Below are positions 1 through 8,817 of a stretch of DNA of 64,000 nucleotides, one piece after another. How positions within the stretch are numbered: position 1 is the first letter of the stretch; each line of letters begins with the position of its first letter. The notes below the pieces were generated by a model. The model saw only the letters and a program-made list of their open reading frames with translations. It was not told the DNA's origin and ran no database searches. The position numbers and the translations under genes were made by a program. Origin of the DNA: Methylophilaceae bacterium LSUCC0665 (lineage in GTDB: Bacteria; Pseudomonadota; Gammaproteobacteria; Burkholderiales; Methylophilaceae). The stretch lies in contig CP103437.1 of the NCBI GenBank assembly GCA_024919215.1, forward strand, positions 1,116,001 to 1,180,000. The letters are read 5' to 3'.

Positions 1-133
1 CCCAAGATAAAGCATTACCTTGCCTATCAGTTATAGTAATAATTGTATTATTAAATGATGCATGAACGTGAGCTATGCCTTCAGCAACGTTCTTTTTAAT
101 TTTTTTCTTTACTCTAGTATTAGATTTTGCCAT
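1..133 (-). CDS. rpsK: 30S ribosomal protein S11 (5' part, cut by window edge)
   Basis: This is the first 44 codons of S11, a platform protein of the small subunit that helps form the mRNA exit channel. The ATG is at 133 and the frame stays open to the left edge. The visible protein has the basic N-terminus ([19 protein letters not shown]) followed by the S11 signature [16 protein letters not shown]. It lies 13 bp downstream of rpsM, as in the alpha operon (rpsM-rpsK-rpsD-rpoA-rplQ), whose remaining genes should lie off the left edge. Confidence 0.95.
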   Translation of the reverse strand, partial: MAKSNTRVKKKIKKNVAEGIAHVHASFNNTIITITDRQGNALSW

Positions 134-146
134 ATCAATTTAGCCT

Positions 147-503
147 TTATTTTTTAATAGCACGGATCGGACCTTTTCTGGTACGTGCATTTGTTTTTGT
201 TCTTTGACCTCTAACAGGCAGCCCTCTTCTGTGTCTTTGGCCTCTATAGCAATTAAGATCCATGAGGCGCTTGATATTCATGGTAACTTCTCTTCTTAGG
301 TCACCTTCAATCTGATATTTTGCAATCTCATTTCTTAATTTTTCAACAGCAGCATCATCTAAATCTTTGATTTTAGTTGCCGCATCAACGCCAACAGATT
401 TACAAATGTTTTGCGCCGTTGTTCTTCCAATACCATAAATAGCTGTTAATGCTATATCTGCATGCTTATTATCTGGTACGTTTACACCTGCTATACGAGC
501 CAT
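147..503 (-). CDS. rpsM: 30S ribosomal protein S13
   Basis: S13 sits in the head of the 30S subunit and contacts the P-site tRNA and the 50S bridge. At 118 aa it is the usual length. It starts [11 protein letters not shown] and ends with the basic tail [19 protein letters not shown] that reaches the tRNA. It is the first gene of the alpha operon; a 78-bp gap separates it from rpmJ and holds a good promoter. A GGAGAA ribosome binding site precedes the ATG. Confidence 0.97.
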   Translation of the reverse strand: MARIAGVNVPDNKHADIALTAIYGIGRTTAQNICKSVGVDAATKIKDLDDAAVEKLRNEIAKYQIEGDLRREVTMNIKRLMDLNCYRGQRHRRGLPVRGQRTKTNARTRKGPIRAIKK

Positions 504-548
504 AATTTCTCCAAAATATTAGGCAATTTACTAAAAATAAAGCCGTAA

Positions 549-577
549 ATTATATCAATTTTTGTGTGAATATACAA
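549..577 (-). promoter_or_regulatory. Sigma70-like promoter of the alpha operon (before rpsM)
   Basis: On the minus strand, TTGTAT (577-572) and TATAAT (554-549) are separated by exactly 17 bp in the rpmJ-rpsM gap. This would start transcription about 40 bases before rpsM, leaving a short leader. The hexamers are read directly from the sequence; promoter activity is inferred. It matches the position where alpha operon control is expected. Confidence 0.65.
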
Positions 578-581
578 TTAG

Positions 582-695
582 TTAACCTTGTCTTTGTTTA
601 TGACGAGGGTCCTTACAAATTACTCGAACAACTCTTCTTCTTCGAATAACTTTGCAGTGTCTACACAATGCTTTTACTGATGCTCTCACTCTCAT
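582..695 (-). CDS. rpmJ: 50S ribosomal protein L36
   Basis: L36 is a 37-aa zinc-ribbon protein of the large subunit. The reading frame starts [15 protein letters not shown] and contains the zinc ligands C11, C14, C27 and H32 (CRHC and CKDPRH), so this is the zinc-binding type. The gene lies between infA and rpsM, the normal place in spc operons. Its length and ligand spacing match the family exactly. Confidence 0.96.
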   Translation of the reverse strand: MRVRASVKALCRHCKVIRRRRVVRVICKDPRHKQRQG

Positions 696-720
696 AATCT
701 TTCCTTATTTACTCTATTTT

Positions 721-939
721 TTACTTCTCTCTAAAAGTAATTCTGCCTTTAGTTAAATCATAAGGCGTCATCTCAACTGTAACTTTATCTCCGGGAAGTA
801 TTCGTATGTAGTTCATGCGCATCTTGCCGGATATAAAACCTAATACCTCATGTCCATTTTCTAACTTAACTTTAAAAGTTGCATTCGGTAGGTTTTCTAA
901 AATTTCGCCCTGCATTTCAATGATATCTTCTTTAGCCAT
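721..939 (-). CDS. infA: Translation initiation factor IF-1
   Basis: IF-1 occupies the ribosomal A site during initiation and supports IF-2 and IF-3. It is a 72-aa, single S1-type OB-fold protein, starting [13 protein letters not shown] with the conserved [20 protein letters not shown] strand region and the ending KGRITFREK. The ATG overlaps the secY stop codon by one base (TAATG), which suggests translational coupling. The secY-infA-rpmJ order is typical of betaproteobacteria. Confidence 0.97.
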   Translation of the reverse strand: MAKEDIIEMQGEILENLPNATFKVKLENGHEVLGFISGKMRMNYIRILPGDKVTVEMTPYDLTKGRITFREK

Positions 940-2255
940 TACCTTATCATTCCTTGTTGTCCACGGAAGTTTGCTTTTTTAAGTAAACTATCATATTGAT
1001 AGGACATCATTTGTGATTGCACTTGCGTCATAAAATCCATTGCAACAACTACAATAATCAACAATGACGTTCCACCAAAATAAAATGGGGTATTAAACTT
1101 TAAAATTAAAAACTCAGGAAACAAACAAACCAAAGTAATATATATTGCACCGACAAGCGTTAATCTACCCATTATGGTGTCAATAAATTTTGCTGTTTGC
1201 TCTCCTGGTCTTATACCAGGAACAAAAGCACCTGCTCTTTTTAAATTGTCAGCAGTTTCCTTAGGATTGAACTGAAGAGCAGTGTAAAAATAACAGAAAA
1301 AGACAATAGCAACAGCAAACAGAAAAATATAAATTGGTTGACCGGGCGACAACAGTGCGGAAATATCTTTTAACCAAAAGAAACTTTCATTTGATCCAAA
1401 CCACCCAGCGATTGTAGCAGGGAAAAGAATTACACTTGATGCAAAAATTGCTGGAATTACTCCAGCTTGATTAATTTTAAGAGGCAAATGAGATGACTGA
1501 CCACCATAAAGTTTGTTACCGACCTGCCTCTTAGCATAGTTAATAGTGATTCTTCTCTGAGCTCTTTCAATGAAAACCACTATCGCAGTGACAAGCACTA
1601 CTGCAGCAATCAAGAAAAACACCAATGGAATTGAATAAGCGCCTGTTCTAGCAAGTTCTAAGGTGTTTCCAAGAGCGCTCGGAAGTCCAGCAACAATTCC
1701 AGCAAAAATAATCATGGAAATACCATTTCCTATTCCACGAGATGTAATCTGGGTTCCAAGCCATACTAGGAACATTGTTCCAGTAACCAATGTCAGCATA
1801 GCAGTAATACGAAACATAAAACCAGGATCAAGAACTAGGCCAGGTTGCGCTTCCAGTGCCACAGAAATACCAAGTGATTGAAATGCTGCGAGCACTAATG
1901 TACCTTGAATTGTATATTTGGCAATTTTTTCTTGTCCACTTTTTCCTTCTTTTTTTAATTCTTTTAAAGCGGGGGACATTGCTTGCAGAAGATTCATAAT
2001 GATTGAAGCTGAAATATAAGGCATTATTCCTAAAGCAAATACAGTAAACCTACTTAGAGCTCCGCCAGAAAACATATTAAACATGCCTAAAATGCCGCCA
2101 CTTTGACTGTCAAATAATTTCTTTAATTCTAGAGGATCAATCCCTGGAACAGGGATATGTGCGCCAAGACGAAAAACAATAAGAGCACCTAATAGGAATA
2201 AAATTCTACTCTTTAACTCTGACATACCGCTAAAATTTAAAGGATTTTGTGCCAT
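939..2255 (-). CDS. secY: Protein translocase subunit SecY
   Basis: SecY is the channel of the Sec translocon in the inner membrane and works with SecE (encoded near 27.5 kb) and SecG. The 438-aa protein has ten predicted hydrophobic segments. Family features include [20 protein letters not shown] after the first segment, the ERAQRRI cytoplasmic loop, and the [11 protein letters not shown] region near the ribosome-binding loop. It is the membrane-protein gene of the spc operon, with rplO 4 bp upstream and infA overlapping its stop. Length is normal. Confidence 0.98.
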   Translation of the reverse strand: MAQNPLNFSGMSELKSRILFLLGALIVFRLGAHIPVPGIDPLELKKLFDSQSGGILGMFNMFSGGALSRFTVFALGIMPYISASIIMNLLQAMSPALKELKKEGKSGQEKIAKYTIQGTLVLAAFQSLGISVALEAQPGLVLDPGFMFRITAMLTLVTGTMFLVWLGTQITSRGIGNGISMIIFAGIVAGLPSALGNTLELARTGAYSIPLVFFLIAAVVLVTAIVVFIERAQRRITINYAKRQVGNKLYGGQSSHLPLKINQAGVIPAIFASSVILFPATIAGWFGSNESFFWLKDISALLSPGQPIYIFLFAVAIVFFCYFYTALQFNPKETADNLKRAGAFVPGIRPGEQTAKFIDTIMGRLTLVGAIYITLVCLFPEFLILKFNTPFYFGGTSLLIIVVVAMDFMTQVQSQMMSYQYDSLLKKANFRGQQGMIR

Positions 2256-2259
2256 TATC

Positions 2260-2694
2260 TTAGGATTCTATTTTCCCACCGGCAGCCTCAATCGCTTCTT
2301 TAGCTCCCTTAGTAACACCTAGGCCAGAAATGGTGTATTTATTTTTAACTTCACCGGATAAAAATATTTTTACTGACAAAGCTAACTCAGAAACAAGATT
2401 TTCTTTTTTAAGAGTTAATAAATCAATTTTTCCAGCAGGAAGTTTATTTAACTCGGATGTTCTGATTTGATCCTTGTAATCTTTTTGCAATGATTTGAAA
2501 CCTCTCTTTGGGAGCCTTCTTTGAATTGGCATTTGACCACCTTCAAAACCTACAGCCACAGAACCGCCCGCTCTAGATTTTTGGCCCTTATGACCACGGC
2601 CTGCGGTTTTACCAAACCCAGATCCTATACCTCTTCCAACCCTTTTAGCTGATGGATTTGATCCTTCTGATGGTTTAAGTGTATTAAGTTTCAT
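2260..2694 (-). CDS. rplO: 50S ribosomal protein L15
   Basis: L15 is a late-binding 50S protein. The 144-aa product shows the conserved glycine/arginine-rich N-terminal extension ([21 protein letters not shown]) that threads into 23S rRNA, then [15 protein letters not shown], followed by the globular C-terminal domain ending [10 protein letters not shown]. The start ATG is 1 bp past the rpmD stop. Neighbours rpmD and secY are the standard spc operon neighbours. Confidence 0.97.
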   Translation of the reverse strand: MKLNTLKPSEGSNPSAKRVGRGIGSGFGKTAGRGHKGQKSRAGGSVAVGFEGGQMPIQRRLPKRGFKSLQKDYKDQIRTSELNKLPAGKIDLLTLKKENLVSELALSVKIFLSGEVKNKYTISGLGVTKGAKEAIEAAGGKIES

Positions 2695-2695
2695 A

Positions 2696-2881
2696 TTAAT
2701 TCTCTACTCTTAATAAATAATTAACTGAATTAATCATGCCTCTTACTTCCGGGCTATCAACTAATTCAACAGTATGATTGATTTTTCTCAAGCCTAAACC
2801 TTTGATGGTTGCAGTATGTTTTTTACCTGCCCCAATAGTACTTTTTACTTGCGTTACTTTGATTGTTTTATCCTTAGCCAT
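2696..2881 (-). CDS. rpmD: 50S ribosomal protein L30
   Basis: This is bacterial short-form L30, 61 aa, starting [17 protein letters not shown] and containing the [24 protein letters not shown] core. An in-frame TTG at 2890 would add three residues and overlap rpsE. I prefer the ATG at 2881 because an AGAGG ribosome binding site lies 9 bases before it and the family starts at this point. It follows rpsE with a 5-bp gap. Confidence 0.95.
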   Translation of the reverse strand: MAKDKTIKVTQVKSTIGAGKKHTATIKGLGLRKINHTVELVDSPEVRGMINSVNYLLRVEN

Positions 2882-2886
2882 TTTAA

Positions 2887-3399
2887 TCAACCTCTAATTT
2901 CTTCAACTGTTTTTCCGCGTTTAGCTGCAATCTCAGATGGTGTATTCATATTTGCTAAACCATTAAGTGTTGCTCGAACAATATTGTATGGGTTTGATGA
3001 TCCAAAGCTTTTAGCAGTAACGTTATGCATTCCCATCACTTCAAAAATTGCTCGCATCGCCCCACCCGCAATTATTCCTGTACCTTCAGTAGCTGGTTGA
3101 ATCAAAACTTTTGCAGCACCATGTTTACCAATAACCGCATGCTGAAGAGTGCCAGTTTTAGTAAGATTAACCTTTAACATACCTCTTTTAGCTTCTTCCA
3201 TTGCTTTTTGCACTGCTAATGGAACCTCACGAGCTTTACCCTTACCCATTCCGATTGATCCATCACCATCACCAACAACCGTTAATGCGGCAAAACTCAT
3301 AATACGACCACCTTTAACAACCTTGGTGACACGATTAACTGTGATCATCTTTTCTTTAAGACCGTCTGTTTGTTGTTGTAATCCTTGATCTTGAGCCAT
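2887..3399 (-). CDS. rpsE: 30S ribosomal protein S5
   Basis: S5 takes part in decoding fidelity and forms part of the mRNA entry helicase site with S3 and S4. The 170-aa protein has the N-terminal double-stranded-RNA-binding domain ([20 protein letters not shown]), the glycine-rich [16 protein letters not shown] stretch, and the C-terminal domain with [18 protein letters not shown]. The ATG at 3399 has a GGAAAT-type site upstream. It lies between rplR and rpmD as usual. Confidence 0.97.
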   Translation of the reverse strand: MAQDQGLQQQTDGLKEKMITVNRVTKVVKGGRIMSFAALTVVGDGDGSIGMGKGKAREVPLAVQKAMEEAKRGMLKVNLTKTGTLQHAVIGKHGAAKVLIQPATEGTGIIAGGAMRAIFEVMGMHNVTAKSFGSSNPYNIVRATLNGLANMNTPSEIAAKRGKTVEEIRG

Positions 3400-3417
3400 A
3401 GTTTATTTCCTAATATT

Positions 3418-3774
3418 TTAGAATTTAAGTCCGTTTTCTCTAGCTGCATCAGCTAGAGCCTTTATTCTTCCGTGATATCTGTATCCGGAGCGATCAAAAG
3501 CAACATCTTCAATGCCTGCTTTTTTAGCTTTCTCAGCAATTCTTTTTCCTATCTCAGCTGCAGCAGCAATGTCACTTGTCTTTTTTAGTTTTTTTCTCAT
3601 ATCCGCTTCAACTGTAGACGCGCTAGCAAGGACCTTATTGGTTGCTCCATCTATAACTTGCGCATAAATGTTCAAGTTAGACCGATAAACGGTCAATCTT
3701 GTACGACCTAATTCTGCAATCTTAGCTCTAGTCTTTCTTGATCTTCTGATTCTTGATTGTTCTTTATTAACCAT
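3418..3774 (-). CDS. rplR: 50S ribosomal protein L18
   Basis: L18 binds 5S rRNA and mediates its attachment to 23S rRNA. The 118-aa product begins with the basic arm [20 protein letters not shown] and ends with the conserved [20 protein letters not shown]. Length and order (rplF, rplR, rpsE) are standard. The gap to rplF is 9 bp. Confidence 0.97.
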   Translation of the reverse strand: MVNKEQSRIRRSRKTRAKIAELGRTRLTVYRSNLNIYAQVIDGATNKVLASASTVEADMRKKLKKTSDIAAAAEIGKRIAEKAKKAGIEDVAFDRSGYRYHGRIKALADAARENGLKF

Positions 3775-3783
3775 AATTAATCC

Positions 3784-4317
3784 TTATTGTTTCTTAGCTT
3801 CTTTCATAACAACATGCTCATCAGCATAACGGACACCTTTGCCTTTATATGGCTCTGGTGGTCTATAGCGTCTAATCTCAGCAGCAACTTGACCAACAAC
3901 TTGCTTGTTAGGACCCTTGATAACAAGTTCTGTTGGAGATGCTGCCTGAGCAGTTATGCCTTCAGGAAGGTCATGAATGATTTGATGCGAGAAACCTAAA
4001 TCCAAGTTGACTTTATTGCCTTGGACTTGAGCTTTGTATCCAACACCGATTAATGTAAGTTTCTTTTCAAATCCGGCTGATACCCCAGTTACCATGTTAT
4101 TCACTAATGATCTCAAAGTTCCTGACATTGATTTAGCAAATTTTGATTCATTATTAACTTGAAATGTCAGGACATTGTCTTCTTTGTTAATTTTCACATC
4201 ACCTGTTAATGACTGACTTAATTCTCCTAATGGACCTTTAACAAGAACATTATCTTGAGATATAACAACCTCAACCTTTTCCGGAATATTGACTGGCGAA
4301 TTAGCTATTCTTGACAT
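3784..4317 (-). CDS. rplF: 50S ribosomal protein L6
   Basis: L6 lies near the factor-binding site and the sarcin-ricin loop. With the ATG at 4317 the protein is 177 aa ([17 protein letters not shown]), the usual length, and a GGAGAA site lies just upstream. The frame is open for 13 more codons into rpsH but that start is not family-like. Two repeated alpha/beta domains are present; the C-terminal signature [14 protein letters not shown] is complete. Confidence 0.96.
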   Translation of the reverse strand: MSRIANSPVNIPEKVEVVISQDNVLVKGPLGELSQSLTGDVKINKEDNVLTFQVNNESKFAKSMSGTLRSLVNNMVTGVSAGFEKKLTLIGVGYKAQVQGNKVNLDLGFSHQIIHDLPEGITAQAASPTELVIKGPNKQVVGQVAAEIRRYRPPEPYKGKGVRYADEHVVMKEAKKQ

Positions 4318-4327
4318 ATTATTCTCC

Positions 4328-4723
4328 TTATGAAACGTAGCAGAGAATCTCGCCACCGATACCGGCAGATCTTGCTTTAATATCTGTCATTACGCCTTTA
4401 GAGGTAGTTACAATAGCAACACCCAAACCATTCATTACTTTAGGAAGGTTTTCGGCCCCTTTATAAATTCTCAAACCAGGTTTACTAATTCTCTCTATTT
4501 TTTCAATCACTGGTCGTCCAGCATAATATTTCAACTCAACGGTCAATGTTGGTTTGCCATTATTTTCACTGGTACTGAAGTCTTCAATATAACCTTCATC
4601 CTTAAGAACTTCGGCAATAGACTTTTTTAATTTTGATGCTGGCATAGAAACATGAACTTTATTAGTCATTTGTCCGTTCCTAATTCTTGTCAACATATCT
4701 GCTATAGGGTCATGCATACTCAT
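4328..4723 (-). CDS. rpsH: 30S ribosomal protein S8
   Basis: S8 organises the central domain of 16S rRNA and in enteric bacteria is the repressor of the spc operon. The 131-aa protein starts [18 protein letters not shown] and ends with [26 protein letters not shown]-type residues typical of the rRNA-binding C-terminal domain. It lies between rpsN and rplF. Whether S8 autoregulates here depends on a binding site near rplX/rplE that I could not confirm. Confidence 0.97.
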   Translation of the reverse strand: MSMHDPIADMLTRIRNGQMTNKVHVSMPASKLKKSIAEVLKDEGYIEDFSTSENNGKPTLTVELKYYAGRPVIEKIERISKPGLRIYKGAENLPKVMNGLGVAIVTTSKGVMTDIKARSAGIGGEILCYVS

Positions 4724-4732
4724 AATGTTCTC

Positions 4733-5038
4733 CTACCAACTCGCTTTAATGACGCCAGGAACTTCTCCCGCCATCATTAAATCTCTAAGTTTTCCACGTG
4801 CGATTCCAAACTTTCTAAAAGTGCCGCGTGGTCTACCAGTTAAAGCACATCTATTTCTCAATCTTACTGGGCTAGAATTTTTTGGTAGTGATGCCAATTT
4901 AGCTCGAGCCTCAATTTTTTGCTCGATAGTAGATTTTGAGCTTTTAATAATTTCATTTAATTCAGCGCGTTTAGTCTTAAATTTATCAACCATCTTGCGG
5001 CGCTTGATTTCACGTTCTGTCATACATTTTTTAGCCAT
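4733..5038 (-). CDS. rpsN: 30S ribosomal protein S14 (zinc-independent form)
   Basis: S14 sits in the 30S head. With the ATG at 5038 it has 101 aa, the length of the long form that lacks the CxxC...CxxC zinc site. It starts [20 protein letters not shown] and carries the conserved [20 protein letters not shown] signature. The open frame continues 19 codons upstream into rplE, but that extension is not family-like. The rplE stop overlaps nothing essential; the gap is 7 bp. Confidence 0.96.
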   Translation of the reverse strand: MAKKCMTEREIKRRKMVDKFKTKRAELNEIIKSSKSTIEQKIEARAKLASLPKNSSPVRLRNRCALTGRPRGTFRKFGIARGKLRDLMMAGEVPGVIKASW

Positions 5039-5045
5039 ATTCGTG

Positions 5046-5585
5046 TTACCCTCTAAATGGAAAACTAAATGCTGACAATAAACCCTTGGCTTCATCGTCA
5101 GTTTTAGCTGAAGTTGTTATAGTAATATTCATTCCTCTCAACGCATCGATTTTGTCATATTCAATTTCAGGAAAGATGATTTGTTCTTTGATACCCATGT
5201 TGTAATTGCCTCTTCCATCAAAAGATTTAGCAGAAATTCCTCTAAAGTCTCTAATTCGTGGAATTGCTATTGAAATAAGGCGATCTAAAAATGTATACAT
5301 GTTATTTTTACGGAGTGTTACCTTGCAACCCACAGGATAATCATCACGGATCTTAAAGCCAGCAATTGATTTTTTTGCTTTAGTAACTAAAGGTTTTTGA
5401 CCAGCAATTTTTTCTAAATCACTAACCGCATTTTCCATTACTTTTTTGTCAGCAACAGCTTCGCCTACACCCATGTTAAGTGTAATTTTTTCAATCCTAG
5501 GAACTTCCATTACTGATTTGTAATTAAATTGATCCATTAATTGCTTAACAACTGTTTCTTCATAATATTTTTTTAAACGAGCCAT
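5046..5585 (-). CDS. rplE: 50S ribosomal protein L5
   Basis: L5 binds 5S rRNA and forms the central protuberance and the bridge to S13. The 179-aa protein has the family signature around [17 protein letters not shown], then [19 protein letters not shown] and [19 protein letters not shown], and ends in SAFSFPFRG. Length is normal. It is the third gene downstream of the spc promoter. Confidence 0.98.
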   Translation of the reverse strand: MARLKKYYEETVVKQLMDQFNYKSVMEVPRIEKITLNMGVGEAVADKKVMENAVSDLEKIAGQKPLVTKAKKSIAGFKIRDDYPVGCKVTLRKNNMYTFLDRLISIAIPRIRDFRGISAKSFDGRGNYNMGIKEQIIFPEIEYDKIDALRGMNITITTSAKTDDEAKGLLSAFSFPFRG

Positions 5586-5594
5586 ATCTTATCC

Positions 5595-5912
5595 TTAAAC
5601 GTCAATCGCTTCATCGTTTGATTTAAATACCCTGATCTTCTTCCCATCCTTCAGAGTTTTAAAAACAACCTTATCGGCCTTGTTAGTCTTGCTATTGAGA
5701 ATAGCCACGTTAGAGATGTCGAGTGGACGTTCTTGACTAACAATACCACCTTGAACACCTAGATTTGGATTGGGAGAAACATGTTTTTTTACCATGTTGA
5801 TACCTTCTACCAAAACCTTGCCATTCGCAAGAATTGAAGAAACAATACCATCTTTCCCTTTATCTTTACCTGTATTAATGAACACTTTGTCGCCTTTACG
5901 AATCTTATTCAC
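5595..5912 (-). CDS. rplX: 50S ribosomal protein L24
   Basis: L24 is an assembly-initiator protein of the 50S subunit. The 105-aa product carries the KOW motif at its N-terminus ([20 protein letters not shown]) and the [18 protein letters not shown] segment that follows. It sits between rplN (10-bp gap) and rplE (9-bp gap). The ATG at 5912 has an AAGGAG site. Confidence 0.97.
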   Translation of the reverse strand: MNKIRKGDKVFINTGKDKGKDGIVSSILANGKVLVEGINMVKKHVSPNPNLGVQGGIVSQERPLDISNVAILNSKTNKADKVVFKTLKDGKKIRVFKSNDEAIDV

Positions 5913-5922
5913 TGTTTACTCC

Positions 5923-6291
5923 TTATATAACTTCCGGTGCTAATGAAACAATTTTCATAAACTTTTCTGTTCTTAGTTCTCTTGTAACAGGACCGAAAAT
6001 ACGTGTGCCAATAGGCTCTAATTTGTTGTTTAATAAAACAGCTGCATTACCATCGAATTTAATTAAGGAGCCATCAGGTCTTCTTACACCTTTGGCTGTA
6101 CGAACAACAACTGCATCGTAGACTTCACCCTTTTTAACTCTTCCTCGAGGCATAGCTTCTTTGACACTGACTTTAATAATGTCTCCAACGCTAGCATAAC
6201 GGCGTTTTGAACCACCAAGAACCTTAATGCACTGAACGGAACGTGCACCAGTGTTATCGGCAACCTCTAATTTTGATTGCATTTGTATCAT
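5923..6291 (-). CDS. rplN: 50S ribosomal protein L14
   Basis: L14 contacts 16S rRNA in an intersubunit bridge. The 122-aa protein starts [20 protein letters not shown] and has the signature [20 protein letters not shown], ending SLAPEVI. It is the first gene after a 134-bp gap that holds a promoter and a hairpin. This is the same place where the separate spc transcript begins in enteric bacteria. Confidence 0.98.
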   Translation of the reverse strand: MIQMQSKLEVADNTGARSVQCIKVLGGSKRRYASVGDIIKVSVKEAMPRGRVKKGEVYDAVVVRTAKGVRRPDGSLIKFDGNAAVLLNNKLEPIGTRIFGPVTRELRTEKFMKIVSLAPEVI

Positions 6292-6359
6292 GAAATATTC
6301 TCCAACTTAATCCGCTATTTCAACCCAGTTTAACTAACTGCTTTTACGGTCAGTATTGG

Positions 6360-6375
6360 GGTGCTAGCATGCACC
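6360..6375 (-). promoter_or_regulatory. Short GC hairpin in the leader of the rplN transcript
   Basis: On the minus strand GGTGC (6375-6371) and GCACC (6364-6360) can pair around a six-base loop, about 10 bases after the predicted start of the spc transcript. No U-run follows, so it is not an intrinsic terminator. It could stabilise the 5' end or take part in autoregulation; that role is speculative. Confidence 0.4.
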
Positions 6376-6393
6376 ACTTAAAAAAAGACGCAA

Positions 6394-6422
6394 ATTTTAT
6401 AATATTTGCTTGTAAAAAACAA
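6394..6422 (-). promoter_or_regulatory. Sigma70-like promoter of the spc operon (before rplN)
   Basis: On the minus strand TTGTTT (6422-6417) and TAAAAT (6399-6394) are 17 bp apart, immediately after the rpsQ stop codon. The 134-bp rpsQ-rplN gap is unusually large for this gene block, which supports a start site here. A known spc promoter lies between rpsQ and rplN in Escherichia coli. Confidence 0.6.
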
Positions 6423-6425
6423 GTA

Positions 6426-6695
6426 TTAATTAATCTGCGGCGCTTTTGATAAAACTTTTGTAACTACCCATGTTTTCGTTTTTGACATTGGTTTGGATTC
6501 AGCAATTTCTACTAAATCTCCTTCACCAATTTCATTTTTTTCATCATGAGCATGAAATTTATTAGACAGTTTAATCACTTTACCAACCACCGGATGCTTT
6601 ACTGTTCTCTCAACTAGTACGGTGACAGTCTTGTCCATTTTGTTACTCAGAACCTTACCTTGCATAGTTCTAACATTTTTTTGAGCTTCAACCAT
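6426..6695 (-). CDS. rpsQ: 30S ribosomal protein S17
   Basis: S17 is a primary 16S rRNA-binding protein with an OB fold. The 89-aa product shows [20 protein letters not shown] and the C-terminal signature [19 protein letters not shown]. Its ATG overlaps the rpmC stop by one base. It is the last gene before the promoter-containing gap that starts the spc part of the block. Confidence 0.97.
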   Translation of the reverse strand: MVEAQKNVRTMQGKVLSNKMDKTVTVLVERTVKHPVVGKVIKLSNKFHAHDEKNEIGEGDLVEIAESKPMSKTKTWVVTKVLSKAPQIN

Positions 6696-6889
6696 TATTT
6701 AGCCTCCACTTTTTCAGCCATTACATGTTTAATACGAGTAATATCTTTTTTAATTTTAGATATTTGATCAGTTTTATTTGACTGCTGCATTGTTAATTGC
6801 ATTTTTGCGTTAAATTGTGCTTTTCTCAATTCAATTAACTCTTTACCCAGATCTTCAACAGATTTTTTTCTTAATTCAACAGCTTTCAT
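6695..6889 (-). CDS. rpmC: 50S ribosomal protein L29
   Basis: L29 lies at the polypeptide exit tunnel next to L23 and takes part in docking of trigger factor and SRP. The 64-aa protein is predicted as a helical hairpin, starting [20 protein letters not shown] and containing the [19 protein letters not shown]-terminal helix. It fits exactly between rplP (4-bp gap) and rpsQ (1-bp overlap). Confidence 0.96.
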   Translation of the reverse strand: MKAVELRKKSVEDLGKELIELRKAQFNAKMQLTMQQSNKTDQISKIKKDITRIKHVMAEKVEAK

Positions 6890-6893
6890 TCAA

Positions 6894-7310
6894 CTAACCT
6901 CCAATGTGTCTTGTTATAAATGTTGTTTGCACTGGAAGTTTAGCAGCTGCAAGCCTAAAGGCCTCTCTCGCTAATTCTTCAGGTACACCATCCATTTCAT
7001 ACAACATTTTTCCAGGTTTGATTTCAGCAACATAATACTCAACGCTGCCTTTACCTTTACCCATTCGAACCTCAGCAGGTTTTTTTGAAATCGGCTTATC
7101 TGGGAACATACGTATCCATACGCGGCCGCCCCTCTTGATATGTCTCGTCATCACTCTTCGAGCCGCCTCAATCTGACGAGCTGTAATTCGTCCGCGAGTA
7201 ACCGCTTTCAGACCGAATTCACCAAAACTGACTTTATTACCAGTAGTTGCTATACCAGTATTTCTGCCTTTATGTTGTTTTCTAAATTTTTGTTTTGCTG
7301 GTTGTAACAT
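6894..7310 (-). CDS. rplP: 50S ribosomal protein L16
   Basis: L16 lies near the peptidyl-transferase centre and the A-site tRNA. The 138-aa protein starts [19 protein letters not shown] and contains the signatures [15 protein letters not shown]-like ([20 protein letters not shown]) and [19 protein letters not shown]. The start is 2 bp from the rpsC stop. Length is normal. Confidence 0.98.
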   Translation of the reverse strand: MLQPAKQKFRKQHKGRNTGIATTGNKVSFGEFGLKAVTRGRITARQIEAARRVMTRHIKRGGRVWIRMFPDKPISKKPAEVRMGKGKGSVEYYVAEIKPGKMLYEMDGVPEELAREAFRLAAAKLPVQTTFITRHIGG

Positions 7311-7312
7311 AA

Positions 7313-8188
7313 TTAAGCCTCGTTATTCTCTTTGCTTGAATCTTCATTTGAAGACTCTGTGGTGTCAGCTTTATCTGTGACTACAGGTTCCTCTTTTACT
7401 TCCGTTTTCTTTGTCGCAGCTTTTACTGTTGTTTTCTTTGTCGCAGCTTTTACTGTTGTTTTCTTTGTTGCAGGTTTAGCTGCTTTTTTTGCTGGTTTAT
7501 TGTCATCTGCCGGTAAATCACTAACACGATCTTTTGCAATCGGCGATGAAACTTTATCGTCTTGGAACACCTCACCTTTATAAATCCAAACTTTAATCCC
7601 AATAATTCCATATTGTGTTTGAGCTCTAGCTACACCATAATCAATATCCGCTCTCAATGTATGAAGTGGTACTCTTCCTTCGCGATACCATTCTGATCTA
7701 GCAATTTCGATACCATTTAGTCTTCCAGAACTCATGATTTTTATACCCTGAGCACCAAGTCTCATAGCATTTTGCATCGCTCTTTTCATAGCTCTTCTAA
7801 ACTGCACACGTTTTTCAAGTTGTTGAGCAATACTCTGAGCAATTAAAGTAGCATCGATTTCAGGTTTTCTAACTTCTTCAATGTTAAGTTGAACAGGAAT
7901 TCCCATTAATCCTTGAAGGTCTGAACGAAGGTTCTCAATATCCTCACCTTTTTTACCAATAACAATACCTGGTCTGGCAGTCATGATTGTTACTTTCGCA
8001 TTTTTTGCTGGACGCTCAATGATAATTTTACTCACCGCGGCATTAGCTAGCTTTTTATTTAAAAATTCTCTTACTTTAATATCATTGTTTAAAAATACAG
8101 GGAAATTTTTAGTGCTAGTAAACCATTTAGACGACCAGTTCTTTTGAACACCTAAACGAAAACCAATTGGATTAATTTTTTGACCCAT
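7313..8188 (-). CDS. rpsC: 30S ribosomal protein S3 with a long charged C-terminal tail
   Basis: S3 forms the mRNA entry tunnel with S4 and S5. Residues 1-208 are the normal protein: N-terminal domain, KH domain with the GKKG loop at about 78-81, and the C-terminal domain ending YKGEVFQ. The remaining 83 residues (about 209-291) are an extension. It is first lysine/alanine/threonine-rich, with two perfect copies of the nonamer TTVKAATKK, then turns acidic and Ser/Asn-rich. The E. coli protein is 233 aa. The tail is low complexity, likely disordered, and encoded by a 27-bp tandem repeat. Confidence 0.96.
   Translation of the reverse strand: MGQKINPIGFRLGVQKNWSSKWFTSTKNFPVFLNNDIKVREFLNKKLANAAVSKIIIERPAKNAKVTIMTARPGIVIGKKGEDIENLRSDLQGLMGIPVQLNIEEVRKPEIDATLIAQSIAQQLEKRVQFRRAMKRAMQNAMRLGAQGIKIMSSGRLNGIEIARSEWYREGRVPLHTLRADIDYGVARAQTQYGIIGIKVWIYKGEVFQDDKVSSPIAKDRVSDLPADDNKPAKKAAKPATKKTTVKAATKKTTVKAATKKTEVKEEPVVTDKADTTESSNEDSSKENNEA
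7406..7473 (-). repeat. 27-bp tandem repeat inside rpsC
   Basis: Two identical 27-bp units occupy 7406-7432 and 7433-7459, followed by a degenerating third unit to about 7473. Each unit encodes the nine residues TTVKAATKK in the S3 tail. The unit length is a multiple of three, so copy-number changes keep the frame. Confidence 0.9.
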
Positions 8189-8197
8189 AATTCTCTC

Positions 8198-8536
8198 TTA
8201 ACTTCCTACTGTCACTTTAATGTGACATGTTGGTTTAATAATTCTTCCAGCACGGCCTTTAGCGCGGGCTCGAATCCTTTTAAAAACCATACCTTTATCA
8301 ACAGTGATGGTTTTAACTTTTAATTCGTCGATATCAGCGCCATTATTATTTTCGGCGTTGGCGATAGCAGATTCGACAACTTTCTTGATAATTTCAGCGC
8401 CTTTTTTTGGGCTAAAAGTCAGAATGTTTAAAGCATTATCAACTTTTTTTCCTCGGACCTGATCAGCAACAAGGCGGGCTTTCTGAGGAGAAATTCTCAC
8501 ACCTCTTAAGATTGCAGAAACTTCATTTGTAGCCAT
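8198..8536 (-). CDS. rplV: 50S ribosomal protein L22
   Basis: L22 lines the exit tunnel with its long beta-hairpin. The 112-aa product shows [20 protein letters not shown] near the N-terminus and ends with the hairpin tip [20 protein letters not shown], in which macrolide-resistance changes are known in other species; none is obvious. Position between rpsS and rpsC is standard. Confidence 0.97.
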   Translation of the reverse strand: MATNEVSAILRGVRISPQKARLVADQVRGKKVDNALNILTFSPKKGAEIIKKVVESAIANAENNNGADIDELKVKTITVDKGMVFKRIRARAKGRAGRIIKPTCHIKVTVGS

Positions 8537-8538
8537 AA

Positions 8539-8811
8539 TTATTTCGCCTTCCTGTCGCCGGAGTGACCTTTAAAAGTTCTTGTTGCAGCAAATTCACCTA
8601 GTTTATGTCCAACCATGTTTTCCGTGATTAATACTGGAACATGTTGTCTACCGTTGTGAACTGCAATGGTTAAACCGATAAAGCTAGGTAAAATCATTGA
8701 TCTTCTTGACCAAGTCTTAATTGGTTTTCTATCTCTCGTTTCTTGAGCAACATCTACTTTCTTGGATAGATGCGCATCAACAAAAGGTCCTTTTTTAATT
8801 GATCTTGACAT
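8539..8811 (-). CDS. rpsS: 30S ribosomal protein S19
   Basis: S19 is in the 30S head and forms a complex with S13. The 90-aa protein begins [15 protein letters not shown] and carries the signature [20 protein letters not shown] followed by [17 protein letters not shown]. Length and neighbours (rplB upstream, rplV downstream by 2 bp) are standard. Confidence 0.98.
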   Translation of the reverse strand: MSRSIKKGPFVDAHLSKKVDVAQETRDRKPIKTWSRRSMILPSFIGLTIAVHNGRQHVPVLITENMVGHKLGEFAATRTFKGHSGDRKAK

Positions 8812-8817
8812 AATTAA

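Noticed and set aside
525-551. AATTTAC/GTAAATT inverted repeat before rpsM considered as an S4-type leader structure
   Set aside because: One arm overlaps the predicted -10 element and would not be transcribed in full.
7406-7473. Possible CRISPR-like repeats
   Set aside because: Units are directly abutting with no spacers and encode in-frame protein repeats; no cas genes in the window.
7332-7583. 83-aa hydrophobic repetitive frame (FFVAAFTVV repeats) opposite the rpsC tail
   Set aside because: The repeats are the reverse strand of the S3 tail tandem repeat; no ribosome binding site or independent context.
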